From Ardenticatenales bacterium (GTDB lineage Bacteria > Chloroflexota > Anaerolineae > Promineifilales > Promineifilaceae): 64,000 nt of DNA. A model generated the notes under the pieces. It did not search any database. It saw nothing but the letters and a program-made list of their open reading frames with translations, and had not been told where the DNA came from. Location: contig JACKBL010000005.1 in the NCBI GenBank assembly GCA_020634515.1, positions 1-64,000 on the forward strand. The letters run 5' to 3'. The position numbers and the translations under genes are program-made. This document shows positions 1-8,998 of this stretch, piece by piece. Position 1 is the first letter of the stretch; each line of letters starts with the position of its first letter.

Positions 1-279
1 TCTGAGAGTAGGAGAAGTTGTAGGTTGTGGGGTCGGCGTAATAGTTGGTGTAGTTCGCATTATGACACTTGCCGCCAATGTAGGAGTTGGTGTGATAGGC
101 GCAAAATAGAGGGGAGTTAACAGGATGTATAACACCAGGATCAGGATGAGGATTTGTGCAAGTGCAAGAGTAAAAGATGGCAACTCCGACCTCGGATTTA
201 CTAGCCTCCTGACTTCTACAAAGAGAATTGTTATTAAAACAATCACAAATATAGCAATCACAAATATAGCAAATATCAT
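1..279 (-). CDS. Membrane-anchored protein with Thr/Pro-rich tail, truncated by window edge
   Basis: An open frame of 93 codons runs from an ATG at 279 off the left edge with no stop. Residues 1-21 (MIFAIFVIAIFVIVLITILF) and about 38-60 are strongly hydrophobic, so two membrane segments are likely. After them comes a Thr/Pro-rich stretch (PITPTPT, TPTITPTPQPTT) like the linkers that tether exported domains in this window's other surface proteins. A purine-rich GAGAGAAAC precedes the ATG. The exported part lies outside the window and no family can be named. It lies downstream of hsdR on the same strand, across about 160 bases without a clear gene. Confidence 0.5.
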   Translation of the reverse strand, partial: MIFAIFVIAIFVIVLITILFVEVRRLVNPRSELPSFTLALAQILILILVLYILLTPLYFAPITPTPTLAASVIMRTTPTITPTPQPTTSPTLR

Positions 280-441
280 GAGTGTTTCTCTCTAGCATTA
301 CTGTACTCTAGCGACTCTGCTGCCAAACGCTTTAGCTATGGCGTGGCTTTGCCGGCACCATTAGCGATTGTTTTTCGGCGCGTTAGTGTCCGTCGAGCAT
401 CCTGTTCTTCCTCGATTTGTCATTTATGCCGGCATTTCCCC

Positions 442-3345
442 CTAAATATCCCCCACACCATCATCAAACGTATGAATCAGTTGCATGAGCTTGCCCATGA
501 CGCGCTCATAGATGGGGCTGCGTTCCAGGATTTTGGGCTTGAAATTTAGGGCATTGAAGACAGCTTCGCGGCGGGGTTGTCTGCCTGTGAAGTGGTATTC
601 ACGAATGAGCGTGTTAACGGCCTCACGGTTGAGATTTTCCGCTTCACATAGCTCGGTGAGCGCCGCTTCCTTTTGGGCTGACCAATAGCTGGCAAACTCA
701 TCCTCTATTGAGACATCCGCGTCGAAGGCGGTCATGTACTCGTTGATGAACCGCTCAATCAGTTCTCGCTTACTGCGCAACTGCGTTTCCTGATTGAGCA
801 AGGCCACAATCGCCTGTTTCTTTTCCTCGTAGACCGCTGCACCCTGTTCCGCATCTTGTCGGATTTGGTGCAGTTCGGCTAACAGCCGCAAAATATAGGC
901 GACGTTGATTTCATCCCGTTGAATCAATTCTAACTCAAAATCAACTTCATCAATGATAGAGGCTCCCTCATCAGGACGGTTGCGGGTGCGGTCGTAAATG
1001 TCCAGGTACTTGCTTTTGTAATCTTCAAAACGTTGCCGGTCGAGGGCGAGGGTTTGCCAATCAAACTCCGTGAAGGAGTTGAGGACGTTGAGGGTGCGGA
1101 TAAGCTGCCGAAATATGTGCACAAATTTGAGTTGGTCGTCTTCGCTGATGAGTTGATCAACGGCCTGCGGCGTGGGGGCGATGCCAGTGAGGGCCTGAGC
1201 CTGTCTATTGAATTGGGCAATGTAATCTTCCAGGGGGCCAAGCAAGATAATTTCTTCGGCGTTGGGGTCGGCGAATAGGGCAATGGCCGCATCTGTGTTT
1301 TGCTTGAGATTGCGGAAACAAACGATGTTGCCTTGTGACTTGCGTTCGCCCAGGGTGCGATTGGTGCGGGAATAGGCTTGAATCAGCCCATGTTGCCTGA
1401 GGTTTTTATCTACATAGAGGGTGTTCACTTTTTTGGCATCAAAACCGGTGAGGAACATATTGACGACCAGCAAGATGTCGGCGCGGTCTTTGTCCTGAAA
1501 GTCTGCTCTATCGCGCTCTTTCATGCGCTTGGCAATATCTTTGTAATAGGTGTAAAACGCCTGGCTATCTTTGATGGAATGTTGGGTATGGTACATGGCG
1601 TTGTAGTCGGCGACAAAGCGTTCCAGCTTTTCCCGACTGTGAACTTTGGCGGGGTCTTCGCCGATGCCTTGATTGCCGGCCATGTCGAAATTAGGGTCGC
1701 CAATCAAGCCATCGGCCTCCAGGTCTTCTTCATTGGCCTGGTAGGTGAAGACAGTGACCACACGCAAATTATGCGCGCCCGCTTCTTTTTTACGCTGGAA
1801 TGTTTCGTAGTAGGTGATGAGGGCATGGACGCTGCTGACACAGAAGATGGCGGAGAATAGCCGCTGGTGGGTTTTGCGGTCGTGGTGGGCAATGACCCAA
1901 TCAACGATATTTTCGATACGTTCGGGATTCTCAAAGAATTCTTTGCGGTTGATGGCGTGGACTTGCTCATCTATGAGCGTGCCATCTTTGCGCTTGAGTT
2001 TGCCCCAATATTCGACGGAGAATCGGAGAACGTTGTCATCGGCAATGGCGTTGGTGATGACATATTGATGTAAGCGTTGGTCAAACAAGTCGGCGGTGGT
2101 GCGCTTGCCGTGAACGTTGCGCACGGCATTAGCGGCAAAGATGGGCGTGCCGGTAAAGCCAAACATTTGGGCGCGGGTAAAGAAGCGGGTGATGCGCTGG
2201 TGGGTATCCCCAAACTGAGAACGGTGGCATTCGTCAAAGATAAGGACGATGCGCTTATCGCGCAGGTTGGCAACGGCTTTTTCGTAGCGATTATAGCTGA
2301 TGGCATTGTTGAGCTTTTGAATGGTGGTGACGATGAGTTTGTTGTCGCCTGCCAGTTGCTTCACCAGTTCTCTGGTGTTGTCTGTGCCGTCCACGGAGCC
2401 GGGACTAAAGTAGTTGAATTCGCGGGTGGTTTGATAGTCGAGGTCGGCCCTATCCACCACAAAGAGGACTTTGTATACTTTGTCGAGGGCGGTGAGGAGT
2501 TGGGCGGTTTTGAAGCTGGTGAGGGTTTTGCCGGAACCGGTGGTATGCCAGACATAACCGTTCTTGTCGCTTTCCCGCACCCGCCTGGCGATAGCTTCGG
2601 CGGCATGGTACTGATAGGGGCGCAGGACCATCAGGATTTTGTCGGATTCATGCAGCACAATGTATTTGCTAATCATTTTGGAGAGGTGGCATTTTTCCAA
2701 AAATTGAGCGGCGAAATCTTCCAGTTGGGAGATTTTGTTGTTGTCGGCGTCGGCCCAATAGAAGGTTTGTTTGAAGTCCTGGCGGCGGTTGTTGGCAAAG
2801 TATTTGGTGTTCACCCCGTTGGAGATGACAAAGATTTGTATGTAATTGAATAGCCCACTTTGCGCCCAAAAGGAATGGCGTTGATAGCGGTTAATCTGGT
2901 TGAAGGCTTCTTTGAGCTCCATGCCGCGCCGCTTGAGTTCTATTTGGACCAGGGGCAAGCCGTTAATCAGCAGGGTGACATCGTAGCGATTCTTGTATCT
3001 GCCTTCAACCGTGATTTGGTGAGTGACCTGGTATTGGTTTTGACACCATTGTGCGGTGTCCAGGAATTGAATGTAGCAAGATGTGCCGTCATCGCGGGCG
3101 AGTTGGAAGCGGTCGCGCAGGGTTTGGCGCGGGCGAAGACGTTGCCTTTGTGGAGGTGGTTGAGGATTTTGGCGAATTCCTTCACTGAGAGGCGTGCCGT
3201 TAAGGGCAGGGGCGTTGTGGATTTCTAGCTGTTGTTTGAGGTTGGCGCGCAGGTCGGCATCATGGCGGATAGTGACGCGGCTATAACCGAGGGTGGTGAG
3301 GCGTTCGACCAGGCTGGCTTCCAGTTCGGCTTCGGTTTGGGGCAT
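442..3345 (-). CDS. hsdR: Type I restriction enzyme R subunit (HsdR)
   Basis: Motor and nuclease subunit of a type I restriction-modification complex, 967 residues, close to usual length. The N-terminal nuclease shows the PD-ExK pattern (D122, then IELKR with E136 and K138). The helicase part has Walker A (TTGSGKT, about residue 267), a DECH box (LIFDECHRSQFG) and FTGTP. It is last in a minus-strand hsdM-hsdS-hsdR operon. Residues about 54-76 look frameshifted. Reading the neighbouring frame there gives KEFAKILNHLHKGNVFARAK, which fits the family, while the main frame gives an unrelated Pro/Gln/Arg-rich run. A 2-nt loss near 3186 and a 1-nt loss near 3119 would explain it and cancel out. The protein is therefore full length with one scrambled segment. 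Confidence 0.9.
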   Translation of the reverse strand: MPQTEAELEASLVERLTTLGYSRVTIRHDADLRANLKQQLEIHNAPALNGTPLSEGIRQNPQPPPQRQRLRPRQTLRDRFQLARDDGTSCYIQFLDTAQWCQNQYQVTHQITVEGRYKNRYDVTLLINGLPLVQIELKRRGMELKEAFNQINRYQRHSFWAQSGLFNYIQIFVISNGVNTKYFANNRRQDFKQTFYWADADNNKISQLEDFAAQFLEKCHLSKMISKYIVLHESDKILMVLRPYQYHAAEAIARRVRESDKNGYVWHTTGSGKTLTSFKTAQLLTALDKVYKVLFVVDRADLDYQTTREFNYFSPGSVDGTDNTRELVKQLAGDNKLIVTTIQKLNNAISYNRYEKAVANLRDKRIVLIFDECHRSQFGDTHQRITRFFTRAQMFGFTGTPIFAANAVRNVHGKRTTADLFDQRLHQYVITNAIADDNVLRFSVEYWGKLKRKDGTLIDEQVHAINRKEFFENPERIENIVDWVIAHHDRKTHQRLFSAIFCVSSVHALITYYETFQRKKEAGAHNLRVVTVFTYQANEEDLEADGLIGDPNFDMAGNQGIGEDPAKVHSREKLERFVADYNAMYHTQHSIKDSQAFYTYYKDIAKRMKERDRADFQDKDRADILLVVNMFLTGFDAKKVNTLYVDKNLRQHGLIQAYSRTNRTLGERKSQGNIVCFRNLKQNTDAAIALFADPNAEEIILLGPLEDYIAQFNRQAQALTGIAPTPQAVDQLISEDDQLKFVHIFRQLIRTLNVLNSFTEFDWQTLALDRQRFEDYKSKYLDIYDRTRNRPDEGASIIDEVDFELELIQRDEINVAYILRLLAELHQIRQDAEQGAAVYEEKKQAIVALLNQETQLRSKRELIERFINEYMTAFDADVSIEDEFASYWSAQKEAALTELCEAENLNREAVNTLIREYHFTGRQPRREAVFNALNFKPKILERSPIYERVMGKLMQLIHTFDDGVGDI

Positions 3346-3353
3346 GGCGGTTC

Positions 3354-4560
3354 CTAGACAAACATCTGTTGGAGTAATCCTTTTTGAAGGTTTCTATCTT
3401 CTCGATTTGTTGGTCAACGGCGGCAATTCTGTTATCAATTGCGGTGAGAAAGTTGGCTATTTTTTGTTGTTCCTCTAAATGTGGTAACAATATGGGAAAT
3501 CCAAGAAAAGTATCAGCATGAATTCTTTAGCTTTTCGACTTCCATCCGCTTTCGCACCATATTGAATGTAGAACGAACGTTGTTTGATATATTCTAAAAT
3601 AAATGTTTTGGTTTACTTGTGGCGCAATATCAAAACAAGGTAAATCTAGTGTGCTTTGAAAGCCATCAAGATATTCGGGGATGATACCAAACGCACAATT
3701 TAGAAAATCGAGTTTGCTATAAATAAATTGACCTGCTTTTCTTTTATAATATTGTGTGTTCTTACTACCTTGACCTTTATCTTCTTTTTCAAACACGCCG
3801 TTTCCATAATTTCACTGTTATCTTTTTTGCCTTGTCACCCGTTGTTCCTATTATTCGGCTTTCTGTCATAATGTTGGAAACTTCCATCTTTTCCCAATTG
3901 GGGAAGGGATTGCCGGCATTATCCCGAAACCGCACCTCCTGCGAAAAACCTTTTGCATCACCCCCGCTTATACCTCCAGCAGTTCCGCTTGCGCCGCAAC
4001 GCCCCCAACTTCTCCTCCACCGCCCCCAAAAACGCCGCTATCTTTCTTTGTTCCTCAATTTTCGGGATATGTAGTTTTAATTTTGATAATTGTGAAGAAT
4101 ACAAGTGAATGACCGAGATACCTTGTGCAAGCCGTGCAATTGGTATTCTTTTCTTGTAAATCAAATAATAAGCAAGAAAATCACCTTCGACATTTGCCTT
4201 GATAATGTTCAAGTCACCGCCAAGTGCTATCCCTGCTAGTTTGACTACTGATGCCGTTGCAATATCCAAAGCAGTTTCACCAGAGGAGGGGATGATTACT
4301 TCACCGCCTTCACTCAAAATCAAATCTGCATGTTCTACATTGGTAAAGGATAGGATATTGTCAATGACCGTTCCATAACTAGTGTACAATTCCCCATAGC
4401 GAATACATGGATGTTTCCCATCAAGTTCAATATCAGCCTTTGAAATACCCTTACCTTTTGATAACTTGGCAATCTTGCCCAGCAATTTTCCTTCCCATTC
4501 ATAGTTAAACTCGGAAAATCGCAACTGTGGGACAGACTTAGAAGTTGCTTGAAAGCTCAT
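3354..4560 (-). pseudogene. hsdS: Type I specificity subunit (HsdS), multiply frameshifted
   Basis: DNA-recognition subunit of the type I system. The N-terminal target-recognition domain and first conserved helix are readable at 3958-4560 (PQLRFSEFNYEWEGK to EEQRKIAAFLGAVEEKLGAL). The frame then breaks near 3975-3990, where the expected LLEVYKRGVMQK is recoverable only by adding single bases. A middle part (NPFPNWEKMEVSNI) sits in another frame, the second recognition domain in a third (3527-3796), and the C-terminal helix (EEQQKIANFLTAIDNRI) at 3281-3490. The last helix slips again just before the expected KKGLLQQMFV stop at about 3354. At least four small indels are needed. The start overlaps the hsdM stop as ATGA. 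Either real decay or local sequencing error is possible. Flanking genes read cleanly, which favours decay. Confidence 0.8.
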
Positions 4561-6119
4561 ACAGGGGCCTCAATTCCCAGTTCGGCGCAAAAGCTACGAA
4601 TGGTGTTATCGATAGTTAGCATATCCGTATCAAGCTGTTTGAGTTCTGTTACCACCGCTGTCAAATCAACGGGCGGTTCCGGCTCAAAGGTATCCACATA
4701 GCGGGGGATGTTGAGGTTGTAATCATTTTCGGCTATCTCACTCAAGGGAGCGGCGTAGCTGTATTTATCTTCCGTCAGGCGTTGGCGGTAAGTGGTCACA
4801 ATCTTGTCTATGTCTTCAGGGCGCAGAATGTTTTGATTGGATACCTTCTCAAAGTGGGCGCTGGCATCAATAAAAAGCACATCGTCAGGATATTCGCGGC
4901 ATTTCTTGAAAACCAAAATGCAGGTGGGAATGCTCGTGCCATAGAAGACATTGGCGGGCAAACCAATGACGGCATCCAGCCAGTTCTGCGTTTCAATCAA
5001 GTAGCGGCGAATCGCCCCCTCGGCCCCCCCGCGAAACAGCACCCCATGGGGCAGCACCACCGCCATGATGCCATTGTCGTCCAGGTGGTACAGCATGTGC
5101 TGCACAAAGGCAAAATCCGCCTTTGACCGGGGGGCCAACTGCCCATACTGGCTAAAGCGGTCGTCGGATTCAAAGAGCTTGTTGGCGCTCCATTTGGCGG
5201 AAAAGGGAGGATTGGCGACCACGGCTTCAAATCTCATGTCCAGATGTTGGGGGCGTGCCAGCGTGTCTTCCTGCCGTAAGTTGAACTTGCGATAATGCAC
5301 CCCGTGCAAAATCATATTCATGCGGGCGAGGTTGTAGGTGGTGCGGTTCATCTCTTGGCCGTAAAAGTTACCCACCTGCTCCACTTCCCGCGCCACACGC
5401 AGTAACAAGGAACCAGAGCCGCAGGTGGGATCATAAACGGACTTGAGGCGTTTTTTGCCGGTGGTGACAATGCGCGCCAGCACGGTCGAGACTTGTTGCG
5501 GGGTGTAGAATTCACCCGCTTTTTTGCCGGCGCCACTGGCAAACTGCCCGATCAGGTATTCGTAAGCATCCCCCAAAACATCGCTTTCGGTGTCGTCCAG
5601 TTGAAAGTCAATCGCTTCCAAATGCACCAGAATTCGGGCAATGAGGGCATTTTTGTCTTTTTCGCTGCGCCCCAATTTACTGGATGTGAGGTCCAAATCT
5701 TCAAATAACTCGTCGAAGTCGTCTTCGCTCTCTGTGCCCATGGTGGAGCTTTCGATATTGTTTAGCACCTGGGTCAGGTCGTCGAGGATAAATTCAGGGG
5801 GATTTTTGCCGGCGCGGGCGGCAAGGGTGGTAAAGAGTTCGGCGGGGCGGAGGAAGTAGCCCAGTTCGGCCACAGCCTCTTCTGCAATTGCCGCCAGTAT
5901 CTCTTGCCCCTCTGCGCTGGTTTCGTCGAGGTCGGTGAAGTTGACGTTGTCCTGGCTCAAAATGTCGTTGGCGTAACGGTGCAGCCGTTCGGAAAGGTAT
6001 TTGTAGAAGATAAAGCCCAAGCAGTAGTCGCGGAATTCGTCGGCATTCATTTTGCCGCGTAGTTGGTCGGCTATGTTCCAAAGCTGGCGTTCGAGGGCTT
6101 TTTTGTGATTCTCAGTCAT
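4557..6119 (-). CDS. hsdM: Type I DNA methyltransferase subunit (HsdM)
   Basis: N6-adenine methyltransferase subunit of the type I complex. The start is taken at ATG 6119 (MTENHKKALERQLWNIADQ), giving 520 residues. An in-frame upstream extension to 6200 lacks family similarity. An N-terminal helical HsdM domain is followed by the SAM-binding motif YDPTCGSGSLL, the catalytic NPPF, and GIMAVVLPHGVLFRGG. The reading frame is intact, unlike hsdS. It is first of the three hsd genes and overlaps hsdS by four bases. With no readable HsdS the enzyme should lack target specificity, unless another specificity subunit exists elsewhere in the genome. Confidence 0.9.
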   Translation of the reverse strand: MTENHKKALERQLWNIADQLRGKMNADEFRDYCLGFIFYKYLSERLHRYANDILSQDNVNFTDLDETSAEGQEILAAIAEEAVAELGYFLRPAELFTTLAARAGKNPPEFILDDLTQVLNNIESSTMGTESEDDFDELFEDLDLTSSKLGRSEKDKNALIARILVHLEAIDFQLDDTESDVLGDAYEYLIGQFASGAGKKAGEFYTPQQVSTVLARIVTTGKKRLKSVYDPTCGSGSLLLRVAREVEQVGNFYGQEMNRTTYNLARMNMILHGVHYRKFNLRQEDTLARPQHLDMRFEAVVANPPFSAKWSANKLFESDDRFSQYGQLAPRSKADFAFVQHMLYHLDDNGIMAVVLPHGVLFRGGAEGAIRRYLIETQNWLDAVIGLPANVFYGTSIPTCILVFKKCREYPDDVLFIDASAHFEKVSNQNILRPEDIDKIVTTYRQRLTEDKYSYAAPLSEIAENDYNLNIPRYVDTFEPEPPVDLTAVVTELKQLDTDMLTIDNTIRSFCAELGIEAPV

Positions 6120-6270
6120 AGGGTTTTGTAATGGGTTAATTGTTGTATGGTGGGATAAATGCCGGCGGATGGGCAGCAACACTTGCAGCCCGCAGGCCAC
6201 CTGGCCATCGTTGCGCTCATGTTAGAACATTGTCACGCGAGACTAATTTTAGCACGAGATGGTTATTCAT

Positions 6271-6307
6271 GACCATGTAAGGGATTTCCCCCTCACATGG
6301 TCTTTTT
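6271..6307 (+). terminator. Hairpin with T-tract, terminator-like
   Basis: GACCATGT at 6271-6278 pairs with ACATGGTC at 6295-6302, with extra G:C pairing inside, and TTTTT follows on the plus strand. No plus-strand gene ends here. It lies in the leader of hsdM, so it may instead be a repeat or an attenuator-like structure. The rest of 6200-6550 holds only repeats. Confidence 0.4.
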
Positions 6308-6328
6308 GTGACTATACAGGTCATCTGC

Positions 6329-6358
6329 CCAGATTGGTCCAATCTGGCTTAGCAGTTA
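6329..6358. repeat. Dyad repeat of the ATTGGTCCAATCTGG type
   Basis: The near-palindrome CCAGATTGGTCCAATCTGG is followed by CTTAGCAGTTAC. The same string, ATTGGTCCAATCTGGCTTAG plus CAGTTAC, recurs at 28467-28494. Shorter versions lie at 8381-8397 and about 17645-17670. All are intergenic. Confidence 0.6.
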
Positions 6359-6470
6359 CTATGAAAGTAAGATAGATACCAGGTGTACGTGGTGTTTATG
6401 CCAGTGTGCGGCGGCTTGATGTGGGGGGAATTATAGGGCAAGGGAGAGCGGTGTGGCAAGGGGTGACAGG

Positions 6471-6547
6471 GGGAGACTGGCGCAGTCTCCCAGACTGGAG
6501 CAGTCTCAAAGACCACTCCAGTCCGGGGCCAGTCCGGGGTTCCAGTC
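6471..6547. repeat. Hairpin cluster built on GACTGGAGCAGTCT
   Basis: GGGAGACTG at 6471-6479 pairs perfectly with CAGTCTCCC at 6483-6491. ACTGGAGCAGTCTC and ACTCCAGTCCGGGGCCAGTCC follow. Related hairpins occur at 7549-7593 and 7735-7767, so they flank the hypothetical gene at 6553-7266 on both sides. This copy could end that gene's minus-strand transcript, though no clear T-tract follows. Confidence 0.5.
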
Positions 6548-6552
6548 AGGCG

Positions 6553-7266
6553 TTATTGCGGGTCAAATCCCAGAAGTTCGCGCAGTTGGGCGGCGTTGGG
6601 CGGGTCGGCGCGCTGGATAGCCAGCTTACACAGGCGGGCGGCCTGACGATACCAGGTGGCGGTGGCATCCTGGGCTGATTTGGCGGTGGCGGATTGCGCC
6701 TGATATGCCTGGATCGCCTGCTGCTGGGCAGTGTCGGCGGCGGCATATGCCTGCACGAGCGCCAGAGCGGCGGCGATGCGGGTGTTATCCCAGCCAGCGG
6801 CGGCCAGGGTATCCTGAACAGCCTGGTCCAATGTGCCGGCATTTGTAAACATCAACGTCCAGCGGGAAATAAGAGAAGCCGTGTCCATGGGCGGGCGCAC
6901 GGCCTGCTGCACCGGCTCGCCCGTCTCCGGATCAATGACGGTTTCATACTGAGTTTGCAAGCCCAGCGCCGTGAGAACGACTTCATCATTGGTGTAGAAG
7001 GTGCGGACCGTGCCGGCAAAATTAATCGCTTCCTGGTTTGCTTCCTTGTGCGCCGCCTCCTCCAGATTCGTGGCCTGTTTTTGCGCCGCCCGTTGCACCT
7101 TCGTCTCCGCGCGGGCGGTGATCCACGTTTGCAACAGCGTGCTACCGTTGGTCAGTTCCGCTGGCGTATAACCAACGGAAGCAATAACGGCCTGTGCTTC
7201 TGCCGTCAGCCCATTGCGGGTGAAGATTTCCATTTGTCGCTGTAATTGAGTTTGTGTTAACCGCAT
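6553..7266 (-). CDS. Hypothetical helical protein
   Basis: Predicted 237-residue soluble protein rich in Ala, Gln and Thr, apparently mostly helical (for example KVQRAAQKQATNLEEAAHKE). It has no signal peptide or membrane segment. I do not recognise the family. The acidic-aromatic middle (TVRTFYTNDEVVLTALGLQ) and the C-terminal FDPQ are the only distinctive parts. It has no operon partner. The 5' side abuts a 21-bp minisatellite that begins about 46 bases upstream of the start, and both flanks carry GACTGGAGCAGTCT hairpins. Two TGCCGGCA octamers lie inside the gene, suggesting long residence in the genome. Confidence 0.65.
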   Translation of the reverse strand: MRLTQTQLQRQMEIFTRNGLTAEAQAVIASVGYTPAELTNGSTLLQTWITARAETKVQRAAQKQATNLEEAAHKEANQEAINFAGTVRTFYTNDEVVLTALGLQTQYETVIDPETGEPVQQAVRPPMDTASLISRWTLMFTNAGTLDQAVQDTLAAAGWDNTRIAAALALVQAYAAADTAQQQAIQAYQAQSATAKSAQDATATWYRQAARLCKLAIQRADPPNAAQLRELLGFDPQ

Positions 7267-7311
7267 GGTATGGTCTCCAAAATATGAATAGGTGGGTCAG
7301 ATATGAAAACG

Positions 7312-7540
7312 GGAATACCGATCCTTCGTGCAGGAATACCGATCCCTCGCGCGGGAGTACCGATCCCTCGCGCGGGAATAGTGATCCCTCGTGCGGGAAT
7401 AGTGATCCCTCGCGCGGGAATAGTGATCCCTCGCGCGGGAATAGTGATCCCTCGCGCAGGAATAGTGATCCCTCGTGCGGGAATAGTGATCCCTCGTGCA
7501 GGAATAGTGATCCCTCGCGCAGGAATAGTGATCCCCGCCG
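7312..7540. repeat. 21-bp minisatellite, about 11 units
   Basis: Unit GGAATAGTGATCCCTCGCGC plus G repeats every 21 bases from 7312 to about 7540, with the first units reading GGAATACCGATCC. The period is a multiple of three, so long frames stay open on both strands (GIVIPRA or SDPSRGN repeats on plus, ARGITIP on minus). None has an obvious protein context and I do not call it coding. Confidence 0.9.
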
Positions 7541-7548
7541 TACTCCGC

Positions 7549-7767
7549 CAGACTGGAGCAGTCTCCAAGACTGCTTCAGTCTCTCCAGTCTTTCATGAAT
7601 CCTGATGGTCTATGGTCCTCCTCCTTATCACTTATGGCTATGGCCCTATGCGCGCGTTGCGCCTTGATGTCGTAATGGGTGAAATGATAACGGAGAATGC
7701 CGGCAACAACAAGCACCCCCCTAATAAAACTATCAAACTGGAGCAGTCCGGGAGACGGCTCCAGTTT
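7549..7767. repeat. GACTGGAGCAGTCT hairpins between minisatellite and SnoaL gene
   Basis: AGACTGGAGCAGTCTCCAAG and a following imperfect copy lie at 7549-7593. A second hairpin has arms AAACTGGAGC (7735-7744) and GCTCCAGTTT (7758-7767). These belong to the family seen at 6471-6547. Nothing else is recognisable between 7541 and 7927. Confidence 0.5.
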
Positions 7768-7927
7768 ACCAAGCCTTCTCCCCCGCCCGTCGCCTGGTTT
7801 TCTCTTTGCTCGCCCTTGTCCGTTGTCTCGTGAGATAAATAGCCGGTTCATTCATCTCTCGTGTACGCACTCTGCCCGTTTATCCTGGAGAACGAGCAAC
7901 GCTTCTTTTTCTCGTCAACCATCCACG

Positions 7928-8311
7928 TTAACCCTTGACGTAGGATAGTTTCTCGTGGATGACGCCCTTTATCGCCCGGAAAACATCAACGCCCCGGACG
8001 TGCCCCGTTACGCCTGATTCGTCTGCCCAGCTGTAGCGCCAGCGCATGACGCACCGCTCGCCCAGGCCAAATATCTCTTCGATTTCGATATGGGCCTGGG
8101 GCGAACCGCGGAAGAACGCCAGCCAATAATCGGTTACGGCTTGCCTGCCGGCATACGTCGTGCCGTCGGGAGCGGGATACGTGTTCTCGAAACGACAATC
8201 GTCGCTCATTAATTGCATCATACCGGGCACATCGTGGCGATTGAACGCTTCGTTGAACGCCAAGACAGCGCGCACGGCTGATTCGAGTTTTGACATACGG
8301 ATCGGACTCAT
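7928..8311 (-). CDS. SnoaL-like / NTF2-fold protein
   Basis: A 127-residue protein with the SnoaL-like fold layout: an N-terminal helix (VLAFNEAFNRHDVPGMMQLM), then DDCRFENT, YAGRQAVTDYWLAFFRGSP and a C-terminal sheet (RWRYSWADESGVTGHVRGVDVF). Family members bind or isomerise small hydrophobic substrates or serve in stress responses, so the substrate cannot be told. An AAGGAG lies 11 bases before the ATG. No operon partner is seen. Confidence 0.8.
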   Translation of the reverse strand: MSPIRMSKLESAVRAVLAFNEAFNRHDVPGMMQLMSDDCRFENTYPAPDGTTYAGRQAVTDYWLAFFRGSPQAHIEIEEIFGLGERCVMRWRYSWADESGVTGHVRGVDVFRAIKGVIHEKLSYVKG

Positions 8312-8395
8312 GATAGGGAAGACTCCTTGAGCCGAGGCTCAACTGGCTGCCTGACGGTTGTTCAGTCGTACTCTGAAAACTGGTCCAATCTGGCT

Positions 8396-8492
8396 TAGGG
8401 TTCGCCCAAAATTAACTTTGGACTATCCATCAACAAGAACCCTGCCAGCGCGTCCGTCAATTCCAAATCTGTTAACGGATGCGCCCTTAGCA
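8396..8492 (-). repeat. GGGTTC/GAACCC intergenic repeat (family E), copy 1
   Basis: Reverse-oriented copy of a roughly 90-bp element found also at 19440-19540, 55758-55860 and 57005-57075. The shared core, read on the minus strand here, is GGATGCGC, then AGGGTTCTTG, then a conserved CCAAAGTTGATTTTGGGCGA-like stretch, then GAACCC. The GGGTTC and GAACCC ends are complementary, so it can fold on itself. Confidence 0.7.
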
Positions 8493-8496
8493 GTTA

Positions 8497-8895
8497 TCAA
8501 TCGAGATAATCTCCCACGTAGAATTCCACCTGGATATTATCCGGGTCACGAAAGCAGACATACTCGCCTTCTCCGTCTGGATCGAATTCTATTCCAGCAG
8601 TTGGCACTTCCAACGCTTGCAACACCGTAAGCAAATCTTCAAGCTGTTGGCGTGACGCTACTGAAAACCCAACATGGTCTAGCCCCAAACGATTCTCGTC
8701 GAAGCGGTCATTCGGCAGACCTTGTTGGGGTGGACGTTGAAAGCACAACAAGAAAGTCTCACAAGAAATACATCTTACCTTCTCATCGCCTGGGAACGCC
8801 TTAACACCCAAGACTCTTTCATAGAACGTCGCTGACCTGGCCGGATCTGATACGGTTAAGACGAGATGATGGATTCCACGAATTTGAAGCGGCAT
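8497..8895 (-). CDS. VOC-family (glyoxalase/bleomycin-resistance fold) protein
   Basis: A 132-residue protein with the two beta-alpha-beta-beta-beta modules of the vicinal-oxygen-chelate superfamily. Module 1 begins IRGIHHLVLTVSDPARSATFYERVLG and module 2 LDHVGFSVASRQQLEDLL, ending VCFRDPDNIQVEFYV. The His of IHHLV and LDHVG and the Glu of VEFYV are the usual metal ligands. AAGGAG lies 9 bases before the ATG. Likely a small dioxygenase, isomerase or lyase of unknown substrate. Confidence 0.85.
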   Translation of the reverse strand: MPLQIRGIHHLVLTVSDPARSATFYERVLGVKAFPGDEKVRCISCETFLLCFQRPPQQGLPNDRFDENRLGLDHVGFSVASRQQLEDLLTVLQALEVPTAGIEFDPDGEGEYVCFRDPDNIQVEFYVGDYLD

Positions 8896-8998
8896 CAGGG
8901 ATTCTCCTTCATTCAGAGTGGCGGCTTCAGCCTATGCCGGCATCGAGGCTTCAGCCGGTGACGTTGTCGGCGAAAGCGTCTCCGTTGCTGGCGACGCC

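Noticed and set aside
7254..7605. Repeat proteins with SDPSRGN or GIVIPRA units
   Set aside because: Several frames on both strands stay open only because the unit is 21 bases. No ribosome site, signal or family supports translation.
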